Assembly: GCF_000004075.3 (NCBI RefSeq)
Contig: NC_026655.2
Coordinates: forward strand, 22,429,489-22,493,488
Source of the DNA: Cucumis sativus
Lineage: Eukaryota; Streptophyta; Magnoliopsida; Cucurbitales; Cucurbitaceae
Direction of reading: 5' to 3'
DNA: 64,000 bases
Under the pieces are notes generated by a model. The model made no database searches. It had not been told where the DNA came from and worked only from the letters and a program-made list of their open reading frames with translations. Positions 47,704 through 60,353 of this stretch are shown piece after piece (the first letter of the stretch is position 1; each line of letters begins with the position of its first letter). A program made the position numbers and the translations under genes.

Positions 47704-48901
47704 GACTGTGGTGAAGAAAATTGATGGTTGGATGGGGTTCTTACCTTATGCTGAGCTTTGAAATCAATGGCGACCACAATGATTGATTGAATTCAGGGAC
47801 CCGCTGCCTTTTTTCTTCTTAGATTTCAATTTCTTTCAGCCGTTTTAAAGGAACATCATCCTTAAAATATACGACACCACAGCTCAACGTAAGTACTCGT
47901 GTAACTCTTAACTTCAACTTACAAAAAAATCTTTAGACTACTTTTTAGATTTTATTGAAATGATTGGACAAAAATCCAATGGAACACAAACTCCACAAAC
48001 CCAAAAAATATTTTAACCAAACATTTGAAAAAAATAAAAAGAATTATTGTTGTTGTTATGTCATAGATTATGGATGGACAATTTTAGATTATGAAAGATC
48101 CCTCTTTTACGTCTTTCTAGCTTCAATTTTGGTATCCATTCTACTTAGGTTAGGTTGGTTTCTATCATCATATACCGAAGACTCAAAAGAAAAAGAAAGC
48201 AACGAAATCTTTAAACTTAAAACTTACTCGTTGATAGATTGCTTTGATTCAACTCCGTATTAAAACTTCTTTTTAATGGTCTTTTTGAAGAATTATTTTA
48301 AGTTATAATAGATGAACACACTACCAAAATCTATGACAAGATAAATCATTATACTTTGGTATAATTGTAAATGATTTTGGTTCATTTTTCTTTCTATTAA
48401 AACAGTCACCTTTTATGGAACTAATTTAAATTGATTCTTCAAGTTTTCATTATCATGGAAGGTTTTACCATTAGCAAAACAATTGTACATGCTTACGTTG
48501 ACAAATCTAACCCTCAAATTTAATTCCCATATGTGATTTTATTTACTTAAGCTATACATGAACATTTTCTTAAGTGAATTTAACAGCAACCATTATAGTT
48601 CATAGGCGTCTGTTTATTGTAAATATGGAGACCATCTGAATGTCAACTGAGGTTCAAACTAAATAGCTAAATTTCCTCTCTATTAAAATAAACAACTTCC
48701 AAATCAAATGGAATTGTGAATAATGTTTTACTAAAACAATGGGGACAATATTCTAAAAGTTATCCCAAATAAAGAAAAAAAACAAAAGAAAAGAAGGTTC
48801 ATATTTTTACTATGAAAAGAATGGTAACGCTGCAGGCTAACTATTATTTCTCTACCATTGATTTGTTTTTGCTATCAGAAAATTGTGAGCACAAACGCAG
48901 C
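47704..48901. other. Intergenic between the CCR-like gene and TIM22
   Basis: The left part should be the promoter and 5' UTR of the CCR-like gene. The right part is the 3' flank of TIM22. No other gene is recognised. Confidence 0.5.
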
Positions 48902-51900
48902 TCAAGTATGTCTTTCCAAAAACTTCTCTATCAACGCTGAGAATGCTGCAAAACCTGCACAACCAGCACAAGCTGCCTTTGGGCCACCTGAGATTAAGAC
49001 CATATAAGATGAGATGTGGCAGCTTGGGATGAAAATGAGAAGTGTATAATTGACGACTTTAAAATAAAGACAATCTCAGTTAACATAGCCAGTTATGTTA
49101 TTTTGCCTATTCACTCTTCATACATTGATCAATAGATAAAAGAATGGTAGGAGGCCAAAGAGATTGTCATCAAGTTTGATGCAGAATAGCTATGCAAAAT
49201 TAAAGCAGAAACTACAATTCAGATTTCTACAGAAGGCACCAAAAGAAATCATCTCTCAATTTCAAGGATTTTGGTTTAAATATCATTTTGGTCTATATAT
49301 GACTCCCTCTCTGTACTTCCGGATGGTCTAAATTTAATCCCCTTATATTCAATAAATATTAAAAAAGAGTCTTAATATTTAAATCCCATATAGATGGGTC
49401 AATTTGCTCACATCTCGACTATTAAACCCTAGGTAGGTAGTGACCATAACTCATTCTTCTCTCTAAGCCTTCTGGTGTTCAAATAAAATCCTTAGAGGGA
49501 GTATTCATTCTTCCCTCTATATATTTTAGAAGCAGATTCACATCGTAACTTTTCTTAATGAAAAGTATTATTATTATTACTTTACCATGTTTGACAAAAC
49601 AACAACAAATAACTTCAAACTAACAATATAGACTGATTTTAATATTTTTGAAAGTATAGAAACATTTGGAAGTACCAAAATAAAATGAGGTCCAAGGTAC
49701 AAGATCAAAATAAAATTTTAACGATCTCTTGTCATCCAAAAACCCATTGGAAGTCCCTCCCTCATTGTTTACTTCAACTGAGAACGACTGGGATTAGAAA
49801 CCCAAACTACTTGCTTGAATTGCTGAACATCAATTCAGTTTTTGGTTACAAATTCATATTCGACCAACGGGACCCAACAAAATAGCTCTTCAATAAATTC
49901 GGCTTTGCTCTTGCTAACAGTGAAGAGGAGCGGAGAAGTGTACTGTTAGATGGCAGTTGGTTCTACTCCAAATCTTTTAAAATCAGGGATATGTTTTATA
50001 ATCAAAGGTTTAACGAGAGTTAAGTCAACAAGAATCATACCTCATTCCCTAAGTGAAGATCAGATGGCATGCCTATATCATTCTAAAGAATTTTTTTCTT
50101 GAGATTGCTCCTAAAGCTTTACCAAAACTCTCCTCGTACTGTCCTAGAATTTTCTCCACATTAAAAATGTACATGTGTCTTTGGTTGTATGAGCCAAAAT
50201 GGCATGCAAAAAAATTGAGCTCCTACTACAAATCCAAGAGGAAGAAACTACAAACCAACCTAACAACCTCCCCCCTTCTTGCGGTAATTGTAAAGTAGTT
50301 CATTCGATGGGTGTTTCACCTATGTTCATGTGTGGTCTTTCCTCCTAAGTTCTACCAATCATTCTTTTTGTAGAAGTTTAGATTTCCTTAAACACGTTGG
50401 CAGAGAAAACATGTTAAACGTTTTAAGATATTTGAATCGTGGACCAGCCACTGTCAAGCACCATTCACAGGCTATGTATGATATAACTAGTAGCAAACTT
50501 GTATCTGTAAGGCAGTTCACTAACATAGCTCTCTGTTCTTTAATTTGCATGGAAATTTGAAAGACCGGAAGATTTAGGTGGAAAATCCTTCTCTGATGCT
50601 GAAAAACTGTAATGTTAGTAGCAATGAGAATTGGGAAAGACAGGTTAATCAGGAAACGAAATGACAAGAACCCAATGAAGGAAAAAGTTTCAGTTTGGAC
50701 TTCACTTGGAGGTTTACACAAACAAAGATGAACTTCTCAGGAAAAGTCACGATTATCCAATGAAGGTAACAGCTTCACTTTGGACTTTACTTGGAGGCTT
50801 ACACAAACAAAGACGAATTTCTCAGGAAAAGACAGGTATATCCTATGAAGGTAAAAGCTTCACTTTTGACTTTACTAGGAGACATAAACAAAGAACAAGA
50901 CCAGGAAAGGAATCTGCACAGAGCACAGGTTTATTTCTCAAATTGCAATTTATTTCCAAGAATATACTGAGAATGCTAGACATTTTTTCTGTCATCCTTT
51001 ACCTTTCAGTTGTTGTGGAGAAATTTTTGTGCTTCTGAGATGAGCTAGGCTATGCTCTTCTCGACCAAGAACACTCTTCTTAGCAATTCTATTAGCTAGA
51101 GTACTTTGACTAAATGCTTTTAAATTTATTCTAGTGAAGTTTGGCTAAACAGAAGTAGGAGAAATTTTCAAGGATCCTCCAACTCCAACAACACTTCAGC
51201 AGATCACTGCCTTTGTTGCTTCTCTTTGCAGATTCTGTTCAAAACAACTATGTAAATGTAACTACTCCCCTCCCATGTATAATTTATAAACCAATTCAGG
51301 GTGTCTGTCTATGAGCAAACTCCTTAAATTTTTTTTTTTTTACTATTATTAATTTTTTAAAACAAATGCTTCCATTGAGAAAAAATGAAAGAAGACAAAG
51401 GCATCCAAAAAAAAAAGTCCCCTAAAAGAGAATCCCACTAAAGAAAGGGTTTCCGACTAAGTAAAATAGTTGAAGTGAAACATGAAACTTCGTCAAGGAC
51501 CAAACCTCACTAGGGTTCCTATCCACACCCTTGAACACTATTGTTTCTCACCCCACAAACCCAAATCACATCACACACCCCATCACACACCCATCACCCC
51601 AAAGGAAACGCCCTTTCTCTCTGAAAGAAGGGTGAAGGAGGAATTCCCCAATCATCATGTGAATGTTCCTCTGGCAAGCTAATGAAACATCAAACTCCTG
51701 CAAAAAAAAAGGATCCAAATTGATCTTGCACACGGCCACACCCAAATAAAGTGATTCAGGTTTTCCTTTTCCTTCTGACAAAGAATGCAGTAAAAAGGAC
51801 CATTAACGAAGGCAGCTTTCTCGAGACCTTATCCATTGAGTTCACAAAACCAAGCAAGACTTGCCAGACAAACAACCTAACTTTCTTAAGAATCTTTAAA

Positions 51901-53720
51901 CTCCATAAAACAACAAAGACCGACTCAACAACGGAAGAATGGTTAACTAAAATCCTAAAGAAAGACTTGCAAGAAAAACCCCCCACCGAATTAGGGCTCC
52001 AAACCCGAACATCCCTTCTCCCCAATCTAAAATCTAAACCGTCAATCAAAGAAAGAAAAAAAGTCACATTAGTCGACTCTTCATTGGAGAACGCACGACG
52101 AAAACCAGAGGAGAAAGAGACTGAGTTCCCAGACCACACCAAAACATCTGACACCAAGCAATTTTTCAAAGAAGACAGATGATATAAACTAGGAAACGCC
52201 GAAGAGAGCGGACTATACATCCACCCAATGATCCTCCCACAAAAGTGTTTCCTTACCTTCACCCACAACGCAAAACACAAAATGGGAAAAGGGGAGATGA
52301 AGAAGAGAAATGTCTTTCCAAGGGTGTCTCCTTAAATTTTTTTACTTTAGCAAAATTTACACATTAATGAAATTGTTTCTAATTTAAAAATATATAAATT
52401 TCACCAAGGCCACTGGATACGAAAGAATTTTAGAGCATATTAGCAAATAGCAAAAAATGAAAAGAAAAAGAATGGCACAATCTTGTGCAGAATGCAGACA
52501 CAGCAGTGCAATCGATGCCAACCATGAAAACTAAACAGGTTATTCCCCGGCAACTTAAGAGATGAGATATCAACAAAATGAAATCAGAGATTATGGAAGT
52601 ACAGTAAAATAGCAAGACGGTTGAACTACTAATCCACACACATTGATAACCACCGGTACCTACAAATATTTTAGTTTCGACCAGAGTAACGAATCACAAG
52701 TACGAAGGATAAGAATCACAAATTGATAATCACAAGATTGTTTCCAAAAAAATATCTTTACATGGCTAGCTGAAAATTCACATGTATGCAACACTTGACT
52801 GGAAAATAAGGTAAGTACGAAGGGTAAGAAGGCCAACCTTTAGCTGATATTGAACCACCAGTTACACAACCAGCAACTATTGTATTCGTCATATCATGTT
52901 TAGCTCGAGCCTACACACATCAGCGAAATGGAATTAGAACCCGTAAAATAAAAAACCATGTGCAATTGTGCATAAGACACGAAATTGATACCTTTTCTAC
53001 AACACATTCTGCTGCTGAGAAAATTAAACCCATGACTGCAAACGATTTTGCAGAACCCCAACTCCGCCGTCCCATCTGTTTAGCAGTATTAACAAACTGT
53101 TGTCTAGCAGTCATCTCATCCTGCACCATTGAAGTATCCGTTGACGCCAAAAATAATCCCACGAAAAATCCAAGCCCACCACCTGCATATATCTCATAGT
53201 GAGGGAGAAACGTAATTAACTAATAGTAACTAAAAAATGATAATTAAGACAGTGGTTGTTCTAGTGAAGTTTAAACTAACAATGTTTATATGAGAAAGAT
53301 TAAGCCTCCCAGTCTTAATCCACTTGAAAACAATAAAAAGTACTACCCAACCCAAACTACATAAACCAATCTCGTTTAAAAACCAAATTCAACGTATCAT
53401 ATTGAGAGAGATGGAAAGTTATCACAGTTATAATCGATCAAAACAAGGAAGATTCGTTTGTCCGGATGGGGAGAGAACCCAGAGCAGAGTACGTAAGTGA
53501 GAATGCTGGAGAGAACTTGCAAAAAAAAAAAAAAAAAAGGCAAAGTGGGTGACATACCCATGACTCCACTAACAACACTACGAACAGCACAGTTGTCCCA
53601 AATATCTTGGCCGCGAATCTCTTCAACTGTAGGCATCCTCACAGGCTGAATTGGAGGCAGCTGGGCGTCGCTGGAGGTGGGTGGATCGAGAGACGATCCA
53701 TCTCCAGAAGTGGAAGCCAT
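48902..53720 (-). CDS. TIM22: Mitochondrial inner-membrane translocase subunit TIM22
   Basis: Four exons, 53720-53558, 53182-52992, 52910-52838 and 48987-48902, join in frame to 170 residues. It is the channel of the TIM22 complex that inserts carrier proteins into the inner membrane. The Tim17/22/23 domain is clear: NCAVRSVVSGVMGGGLGFFV, QFVNTAKQMGRRSWGSAKSF, FSAAECVVEKARAKHD, and GGPKAACAGCAGFAAFSALI at the end. The C-terminal FLERHT is close to that of Arabidopsis TIM22. The first 35 residues are Ser/Pro-rich and probably face the intermembrane space. Intron 3 is 3.85 kb, far longer than the others, and holds a LINE insertion in the same orientation and an 85-bp tandem repeat. Confidence 0.94.
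50673..50910. repeat. 85-bp tandem repeat, about 2.8 units, in TIM22 intron 3
   Basis: Units start at 50673, 50758 and 50843 with CAATGAAGG or CTATGAAGG. They share CTTCACTTTGGAC, ACACAAACAAAGA and TCTCAGGAAAAG. The third unit is shortened and more diverged. The equal 85-bp spacing shows a true tandem array. Confidence 0.85.
51320..52343 (-). mobile_element. 5'-truncated LINE (L1-like) inserted in TIM22 intron 3
   Basis: On the minus strand this encodes the C-terminal end of a plant LINE ORF2. It has the zinc-binding reverse-transcriptase tail region, with FPSLYHLSSLKNCLVSDVLV, LGRRDVRVWSPN and GGFSCKSFFRILV. It continues with KKVRLFVWQVLLG, then FLLHPSFREKGRFLWGDG and a GERNNRVFKGVDRNPSEVWS segment. 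The frame is interrupted at least twice. The 3' end carries a poly(A) (T run 51329-51341 on the plus strand). The flanks at about 51320-51335 and 52328-52343 are both CTCCTTAAATTTTTTT, a clear target-site duplication. Most of the element, including the reverse transcriptase and endonuclease, is missing, as expected for 5' truncation. Confidence 0.88.
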
Positions 53721-54341
53721 TGAAGTGGAATGAAGAAGAGAGATAAAAAAGTGAGAAAGGAAGAAGAAGGGGGAATCTGAGCGAGAGAGAAAAATGGAGA
53801 AAGGTGAGGGCCTGCTGGGAGTGGGGGAAGGAAGAAGGGAAGAAGGGCAGCCAGTGGTAAACTACAGTTTATTACGGGTCGGGTATTGGGGCCCGCCCTT
53901 TTCGTTTCAAACGGATCAAAATGAAAATACATTTTCAATTTCTCTCTTCTTTTCCTTTCCCATTCATATTTTGTTTAAGAATTCATCTCTATTTCATTAC
54001 ATGCAAATGAAAACATCTAGTGGCTACAAACCCATCAAACTTGATATCAATTTCAACTCACTCTCTTGTCATAAATTACCTTACCTTTATCCTAAATTTG
54101 AGCTATCTATATATATCCACCCACACTCCCCTTTCAATTTCTTTCTTTATTCAACCTTCTTCTTCTTCTCTTCTCTTCAATTTCGTTTTCCTACCAAAAA
54201 AAACACATTCATCTCCACTCTCTCTAATTCAATAGACACTATTTTCAAACTCTATTCAAATAACAAGAGTTAAGGAATCTTGAAAGAAAACATGTAGAAG
54301 TTGAAGTCTTAGAAGATTGAAAGTAGCTTCAGTTTTGAAGC

Positions 54342-54413
54342 CAAACATTTTCCTCTAAAAAGTAGAAGAATTTCAAGCAAACATTTTCCTCTAAGAAGTA
54401 AAAGAATTTCAAG
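54342..54413. repeat. 36-bp tandem duplication
   Basis: The units at 54342-54377 and 54378-54413 both start CAAACATTTTCCTCTAA and end AGAATTTCAAG. They differ at two positions. Confidence 0.85.
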
Positions 54414-56285
54414 TAGAGAACTCTAGAAGAGTTGTCTGATAGGTTTAAGCATGATTGGTTTATGGACGAGAGACTCAATGCAATTTGAGTCCTATTTAGT
54501 AATTTAGACTCGATTAAGTTTATTTTTGTACTTGAACTTAGTTAAAGTAAATAATATTTAATTGAACTAAAATAATTAATTTGATCCAACGATTAGACCA
54601 ATTTATCTTTTCAATTTGAATTTCGGACACATATTAATTTTTTAACTAGTTCCAAATTCATTTATTTGCACTTTTTACCATTAATTTAATAAATGATGTG
54701 TTAATTTGTGATTGGTCTCCGATAATTTGTGATTGGACTCGACTTTATCGATATTTTAATCAAGGGATGCTTAACGAATCGTTGATATAAATATAGTAAT
54801 GATTAAATATTAGTTGAACTCAAATAAGAAGAGTTAAGGAATCAAAGAGCGAGCATTTCGAGAAAATGATTAGACATTTGTCATTGTTGCTGACAAAGAG
54901 TTAAGAGCGAGATTTTGGTTACACTACTACTTTAACCATTACATAGTTGATAATGATTTAAGAAGTCTAAAAGACCCATAAGTGTTCACTATTAAGCTTT
55001 TACTTTAGTTACATTCAGATTATTCTTGTATATTTGAGGTAGAATATGTTACTTGTCAAAGGTAAGTAAAAAATGTTTAAAGTATTTTGCTAACTAATTT
55101 ATAAACTCAATTCTAACTTTGACGTTCGAGTGTCCATGGGTTAACACCACGTTGATGTTCAACTTGGATTGTTTTCTAGAGTGTTATATGGTTTTTCATT
55201 GGTAATAAAAATTTACTATTACTACACTACTCGATGTCAACATTAAATATTTTGAACTATTATTTAAGCTAACAAAAGCATCTACTAGTGATCATAGTAC
55301 AACAAATTGAAGTCGAGGAACATGTAAAAAAAGAGGTGTTGTTTTTTAAAATTTGAACCACTAACTATTTGATTGTCTCAATCAATTTAAAAGTTGATTG
55401 GTTAGTAGGACGATATTCTCCAAAATACACGAAGTTGTCTGTGTGATGAGGAGTTTGTGATTCATTGAAGACTTGATTTGCCTCCTTATGGATCAATATG
55501 GTCTCCGTGATTAATAGACTGCATCAAACTAAATATTTATATATTGCATGTTAATCGAACCTTTGAAGTGTAGAAATGACATAACCAAATATGGAAAAGG
55601 AAGACGATGGCAACTCAAGCAATCACCATTCGGAGAGTATGCTAACCCGAAGGGAGACCCTAACTTTATTTGTCAAGATTGGAACAGCCTGACGAGGAGT
55701 TGGTTATGAGGCTATTGTAGATTGAATTTGATTTGTGAAATGGTGTAAGTTTAATTCAATGTGTATTACTCATTCTTGTTATAGTGTTATTTATGCTCGT
55801 ATTTATAATTTGATGTTGTTTAAAGAATAGCATACTCGAGGTTTGCCTCTAAAAGTTGTAACATAGGATCATAACTTGGCAAAATCTACTTGAGTACATC
55901 TTTGATAGCATCTGTTTTCTGTGTGTATCCTATCAAATTGTTCGATCATAATTTGTCATGTGACAAATTTCATTTTTTAAATATTTTAATTTTGAGAAAT
56001 GATGTTCAAAATGTTGGAATATGTTCGTAAATCTCATATTTTGTAATATATACACAAAATATATTTATTTAATAAAATAAAATATTGTTTTATTCATCAT
56101 TAGATATGTGTAGCTCAATTCAACGAATTAAAGTCGAATGTCATTTAAGATAACACATTCGAATAAGATTTCAATATTAAATTATATGGAGGTGATTCAT
56201 ATTAAAACTCTAAGTTAATATGGATGAAATTTATGAGTTAAATTTAATGTAAATGTGATGCATATTAAACTTATAGGGTAGAGAA

Positions 56286-56325
56286 GAAAATCATCTTAAA
56301 ATCATCTTAAAATCATCTTAAAATC
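56286..56325. repeat. Short tandem repeat of an AAAATCATCTT-type unit
   Basis: Three to four copies of an 11-12 base unit, ATCATCTTAAA, lie in tandem in otherwise unremarkable intergenic sequence. Confidence 0.8.
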
Positions 56326-56698
56326 ACATTAAAGGTTCAAATGTAAAGTTAACTATTGAAACCGTGCTTTCAATTCATGCGACAATTGTGTTTAGATTAC
56401 CGTCATTGAATCTGGTAGAAGCTTCTCTTCACTTCCTCCACTTTCTTCCATCAATTAGAAAGAAAAAAACCTCATTTTTTTCTTAATAAACCTTCATTTA
56501 ATATGAAAGTTGTTATTCATACCAATTTAAAAGTATAGGAGTAAAGTTAAATGAATTAAAAATTCAATGGTGTGAAGCATACAAGGTTAAAAGTGAGTTT
56601 TTTTTTGGATAATTATGAATATAACAATTAAATTAGTCTATTGTTACAATTTTTAAAAAATATATAGAAATAGATATGGATTTTGTATAAAATTAAAG

Positions 56699-56783
56699 TG
56701 GGCCGGCCCAAGTCAATTGGAATCAAAACTTTATCTTGAAGTCGCGTAGGATGTATACACCCTCACAAATTATTCAACCCTAA
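56699..56783 (+). promoter_or_regulatory. Site II palindrome plus telo-box upstream of TAF15b
   Basis: Two abutting site II cores (TGGGCC at 56699-56704 and its complement GGCCCA at 56705-56710) precede a telo-box AACCCTAA at 56776-56783. A CT-rich patch (56789-56812) lies just before the start codon at 56839. Site II plus telo-box pairs are common in plant promoters of growth-linked genes such as ribosomal protein genes. The link to expression here is inference. Confidence 0.6.
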
Positions 56784-56838
56784 TCCATCTTCTTCCCTCT
56801 CTCTCTCTCGCTCTGAAGTTAGCCCTAAAAGAAAGCTA

Positions 56839-59800
56839 ATGTCTGGTATGTACGATCAAGGAGGAGACGCTGCTCCGTCTTACGGAGCCCCTGGAGGCGG
56901 TGGAGGATACGGTGGCGGAGGTGGAGGCGGTGGATACGGAGGCGGTGGTGGTGCAGGCTATGGAGGGAAGGGCGGTGATGGTGGATATGGAGGCGGAGGC
57001 CGTGGAGGCGGCGGCGGCGGCGGCGGTGGTAGAGGATATGGAGGACGAGGTGGCGGCGGAGGCTATGGTGGTCGTGGTATGTACTTCTCTTTTGTCCTTC
57101 GATTTGTTATTATCATTGTTTTATCTTAATCTTTTAGTGACAAGAATCTTTGGGGAAAAGGAAGTTTATTGTTTTCAACAAAATTATGATTTTTATCCTT
57201 TACTTTTAATTCTTGTTGGGATCACTTTCGTTTTGTTTTGTTCGTTCGATGACGCTATTGCTCTGTATTGCTTCGGAAAGGTTCATTTCTTGCTATTGGT
57301 GGGGTGTCTGACTTGTATTTGTTAAGTAAATTTCCTGCGATCGGATCTAACTGTGAAGCTAACATTGGATTTTTTTTTGTTTCTCCCTAAAGACTTACAT
57401 GTTCTTCCTCGTCTCAGTTTCTTTATTTTCCTTTTTGTTTTGATCTAAATTAGGCGGCGGTGGCGGATATCAAGGAGGAGATCGCGGAGGCGGATATCAA
57501 GGAGGAGATCGAGGAGGACGAGGCGCTGGACGTGGTGGCGGGGGTGGTCGTGGCGGAAGCGGCAGAGATGGGGATTGGGTCTGCCCTAATCCTGGGTAGG
57601 TTTTTTCCCCTCTTCATCTACTCTGTTTGATTCTTTTGTTTTACTTCATTGTCATGGGTAAACTGAGCGATTCCCCATCCCTAAATACATACATTTTAGA
57701 CATTTATATGGGCAACTTATCTTATGTTATCTAAGTTCTTAATTGAAACTCTTGTTTTTTTATTTTATTTATGCCATATAGCTGTGGAAATTTGAACTTT
57801 GCTAGAAGAGTAGAGTGTAACAAGTGTGGTGCACCCTCACCCGGTGGTGCTAGTGATCGAAGTGGTGGTGGTGGTGGTGGTGGTGGTTATAATAGAGGTG
57901 GAGGTGACAGTGGCTATGGTGGCAGTCGTAATGGCAGAGGTGGTAGTTTCCACGGTGGTAGAAGTGGAACTCATGATGGAGGTCGAAATGAAGGAGGGAG
58001 CAGAGGTGGTAATTCTTATGGTGGTCACCAGGGAGGAGAAGATAGCGGGTACGGTCAAGTTCCCCCATCCTCAGCACCGTCATCTGGTGGTCTTGCTGGC
58101 TCTTATCCACCATCTTACCATGGTGGAAGTTCAGATTACGGGACTGATGCGGTTCCTCCTCCCGCAAGCTATAGTGGAACAACATACCCTCCAACTTATG
58201 GTGGTCCCACAGGTGGCTATGGTGGTGACAGTTTAGGTGATGGGCGTGGTGCTGCTGCTCGGGGTGGGCCATCAGCTGGATATGATGGGGGCTACAATGC
58301 GGGTGGTAGAGGTGGCTATAATGCTGGTGGTAGAGGAGGAAGCTATAATGCGAGTGGTGGTAGAGCTGGTGGTTATGGAAGTACACCGGCAGCAGAGCCA
58401 GCACAGGTTAAACAGTGTGATGATAATTGCGACGATTCATGTGATAACTCTAGAATCTATGTATCCAATTTGCCACCAGATGTGACCACTGATGAATTGA
58501 GAGAATTATTTGGTGGAATTGGTCAAGTAAGTAACCTTCCCTTAAGCTATATTCTGCCTCTGGTGTTTCATCCTTGTTGAATGGGAACCATGTGGTCGTC
58601 AAGTCTCGTTTAAACAATATATAGAATTTCAAATTATATTTCCATGTTTAGAAACTTGACTTTTGATTATGAGGCAATGGTTTGTGCTATATGAAGCTCT
58701 TATAGAGCTAGTTCTATCCTCACTGCCAATGAAGTGTCTGCAATTAATGTTCTGGCTTATCTAAACTGCTTCTGGATAGTGTATTCCTGAATGATAGTCT
58801 GTCCTTTTTCAAATAACAAGTATACTTTAATCTATTTTCTAAATGAATGATCATCTCTTGTTCAGAATATGCATGTTTGAGTTCTGTCTGAGAAGTTTGT
58901 TAATGATTTAAGAGGTTTTGTAGGTCTAGCTCTATAGTTATTGTAAATGAAGTGGCTTTTGCTTCTCAAGTGCTGCAGAACTTTTTCTCCATTGGGTTTT
59001 TCTTATTGAACTGTTTAATTGAAGCCTTTTTTACATTTTCAATTTGAAGATTGGAAGAATCAAGCAGAAGAGGGGCTACAAGGATCAATGGCCTTGGAAC
59101 ATAAAAATATATACAGATGAGATGGGAAATAACAAAGGCGATGCATGTGTATCATATGAGGACCCCTCAGCAGCGCATTCTGCTGGCGGTTTCTATAACA
59201 GTAACTACTGTGCTCCTATAGTATTATAATGACAATATTAGCTACTATGGTTTTAATTTTAGTTTGAGTTTCTACTGTATCATTTTTCAATGATAATATT
59301 TTTGTATCCTCAGATTATGATTTGAGAGGTTATAGCATCAATGTTGCAATGGCTGAGAAGTCTGCACCGAGGGCTCCACCTGCATATAACCATGGGTACT
59401 TGCTTTTCCATTATTTTTTCAAAACAAATAGAGAAATCTGAGAGAGTTCAGGCCTGCATATATCTAGAACTATGTACTTACTAGTTCTTTCTTGGTGTTT
59501 GTTCATAAGGCTGATAAATTGACAAATGTAATTACTAGTGAGAGCTAATAGATTTGGTTCTTGTTTCCATAGCTTTTATTCTCTCTTAGTTTTCTCGTTC
59601 TTGTACATATGCATGGGTGGAAAAAGGTTCTTGTTTCCAGAATTAGGAGGGACAAGTTACCGTTTTGTCCAATATTTGATACTGTTCGATATCCCCCGAG
59701 TTTATCCTATCTAGGAACTATCAACATTATGCATTGTTTTGATCTTTTGCTCTGAGATCCAAACATTGTTAAGAATAAGGCTTTGAAATAAGTTTTCCTG

Positions 59801-60353
59801 TCACTCATTTTTGTAGAAATGTTATGTATTACTGTATTGTTCTTCTTATTGCTTAGGATGACTCATTAGTCTTAGTAGGATACCAGTTTCCTTGTTCTTG
59901 AGTGTGGAGGGTGGATACTTTTTTGTCTTCTCCTTTTCTGCCAATATTCTTATGTATAGATATTTTAACCAAATCATTTATACTATTATATAATTAGCAA
60001 TATTTTGGTGTTACTTTGGGCTATACTCATCTTTTTGCAGCTAACTTCTACCACAATGGGAAAAAAACGTTTAAAAAAAGTGGAAAAAAGAGTTTCACAT
60101 GTGGCAATTTGCGATTGGATAATTGGGTGGGATGGGTGTAGTTCAGGATGCACCCAAGTTTGTTTTTCTTATATGATTATATTGTTTAGAAAACTTGTTG
60201 TCTTGCACTCCATAAACTGCCCTTTCATGTTGCAGTGGTGGTGGTAGAGGTGGATATGGAGGTGGTGGAGATAGGCGCAGAGATAGCTACAGGGACGGAG
60301 GCTCTGGACCTGATAGACATCAGCATGGTGGAAATCGATCACGTCCTTACTGA
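56839..60353 (+). CDS. TAF15B: TAF15b-like RNA-binding protein (RanBP2 zinc finger plus RRM)
   Basis: Six exons, 56839-57076, 57454-57595, 57782-58526, 59050-59200, 59314-59395 and 60236-60353, join in frame to 491 residues. The first 115 residues are Gly-rich with GGYGG and RGG repeats. A RanBP2-type zinc finger follows, [20 protein letters not shown] then NKCGAP, spliced across exons 2 and 3. A Gly/Ser/Tyr-rich middle ends near residue 345. One RRM starts at RIYVSNLPPDVTTDELRELF (RNP2 IYVSNL) and runs through GNNKGDACVSYED and YSINVAMAE. An RGG/RD tail ends NRSRPY. The domain order is that of FET-family proteins and of Arabidopsis TAF15b, linked to TFIID, RNA processing and autonomous-pathway flowering and immunity. 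It is probably nuclear. Confidence 0.93.

Larger units (their letters stand above)
53721..56690. other. Intergenic between divergent TIM22 and TAF15b
   Basis: The left edge contains the TIM22 promoter, including a GGGGCCCGCCC stretch at 53889-53899. The rest is AT-rich with two small tandem repeats, listed separately. No convincing gene is present: the ORF at 53794-54273 has low-complexity composition and no similarity known to me. Confidence 0.5.

Noticed and set aside
47505-47777. An alternative upstream start for the CCR-like gene in another frame ([11 protein letters not shown]...)
   Set aside because: It does not read into the [10 protein letters not shown] Rossmann motif. The ATG at 47703 gives the full-length family N-terminus.
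53794-54273. A 159-codon plus-strand frame beside the TIM22 start
   Set aside because: It is low-complexity, overlaps the TIM22 5' region on the other strand, and has no known domain.
57850-58404. Long open frames antisense and frame-shifted to the TAF15b glycine-rich exon (His/Tyr-rich and Val/Met-rich proteins)
   Set aside because: They are by-products of GGT/GGA codon repeats in the real exon. They show no independent similarity and no splice logic.
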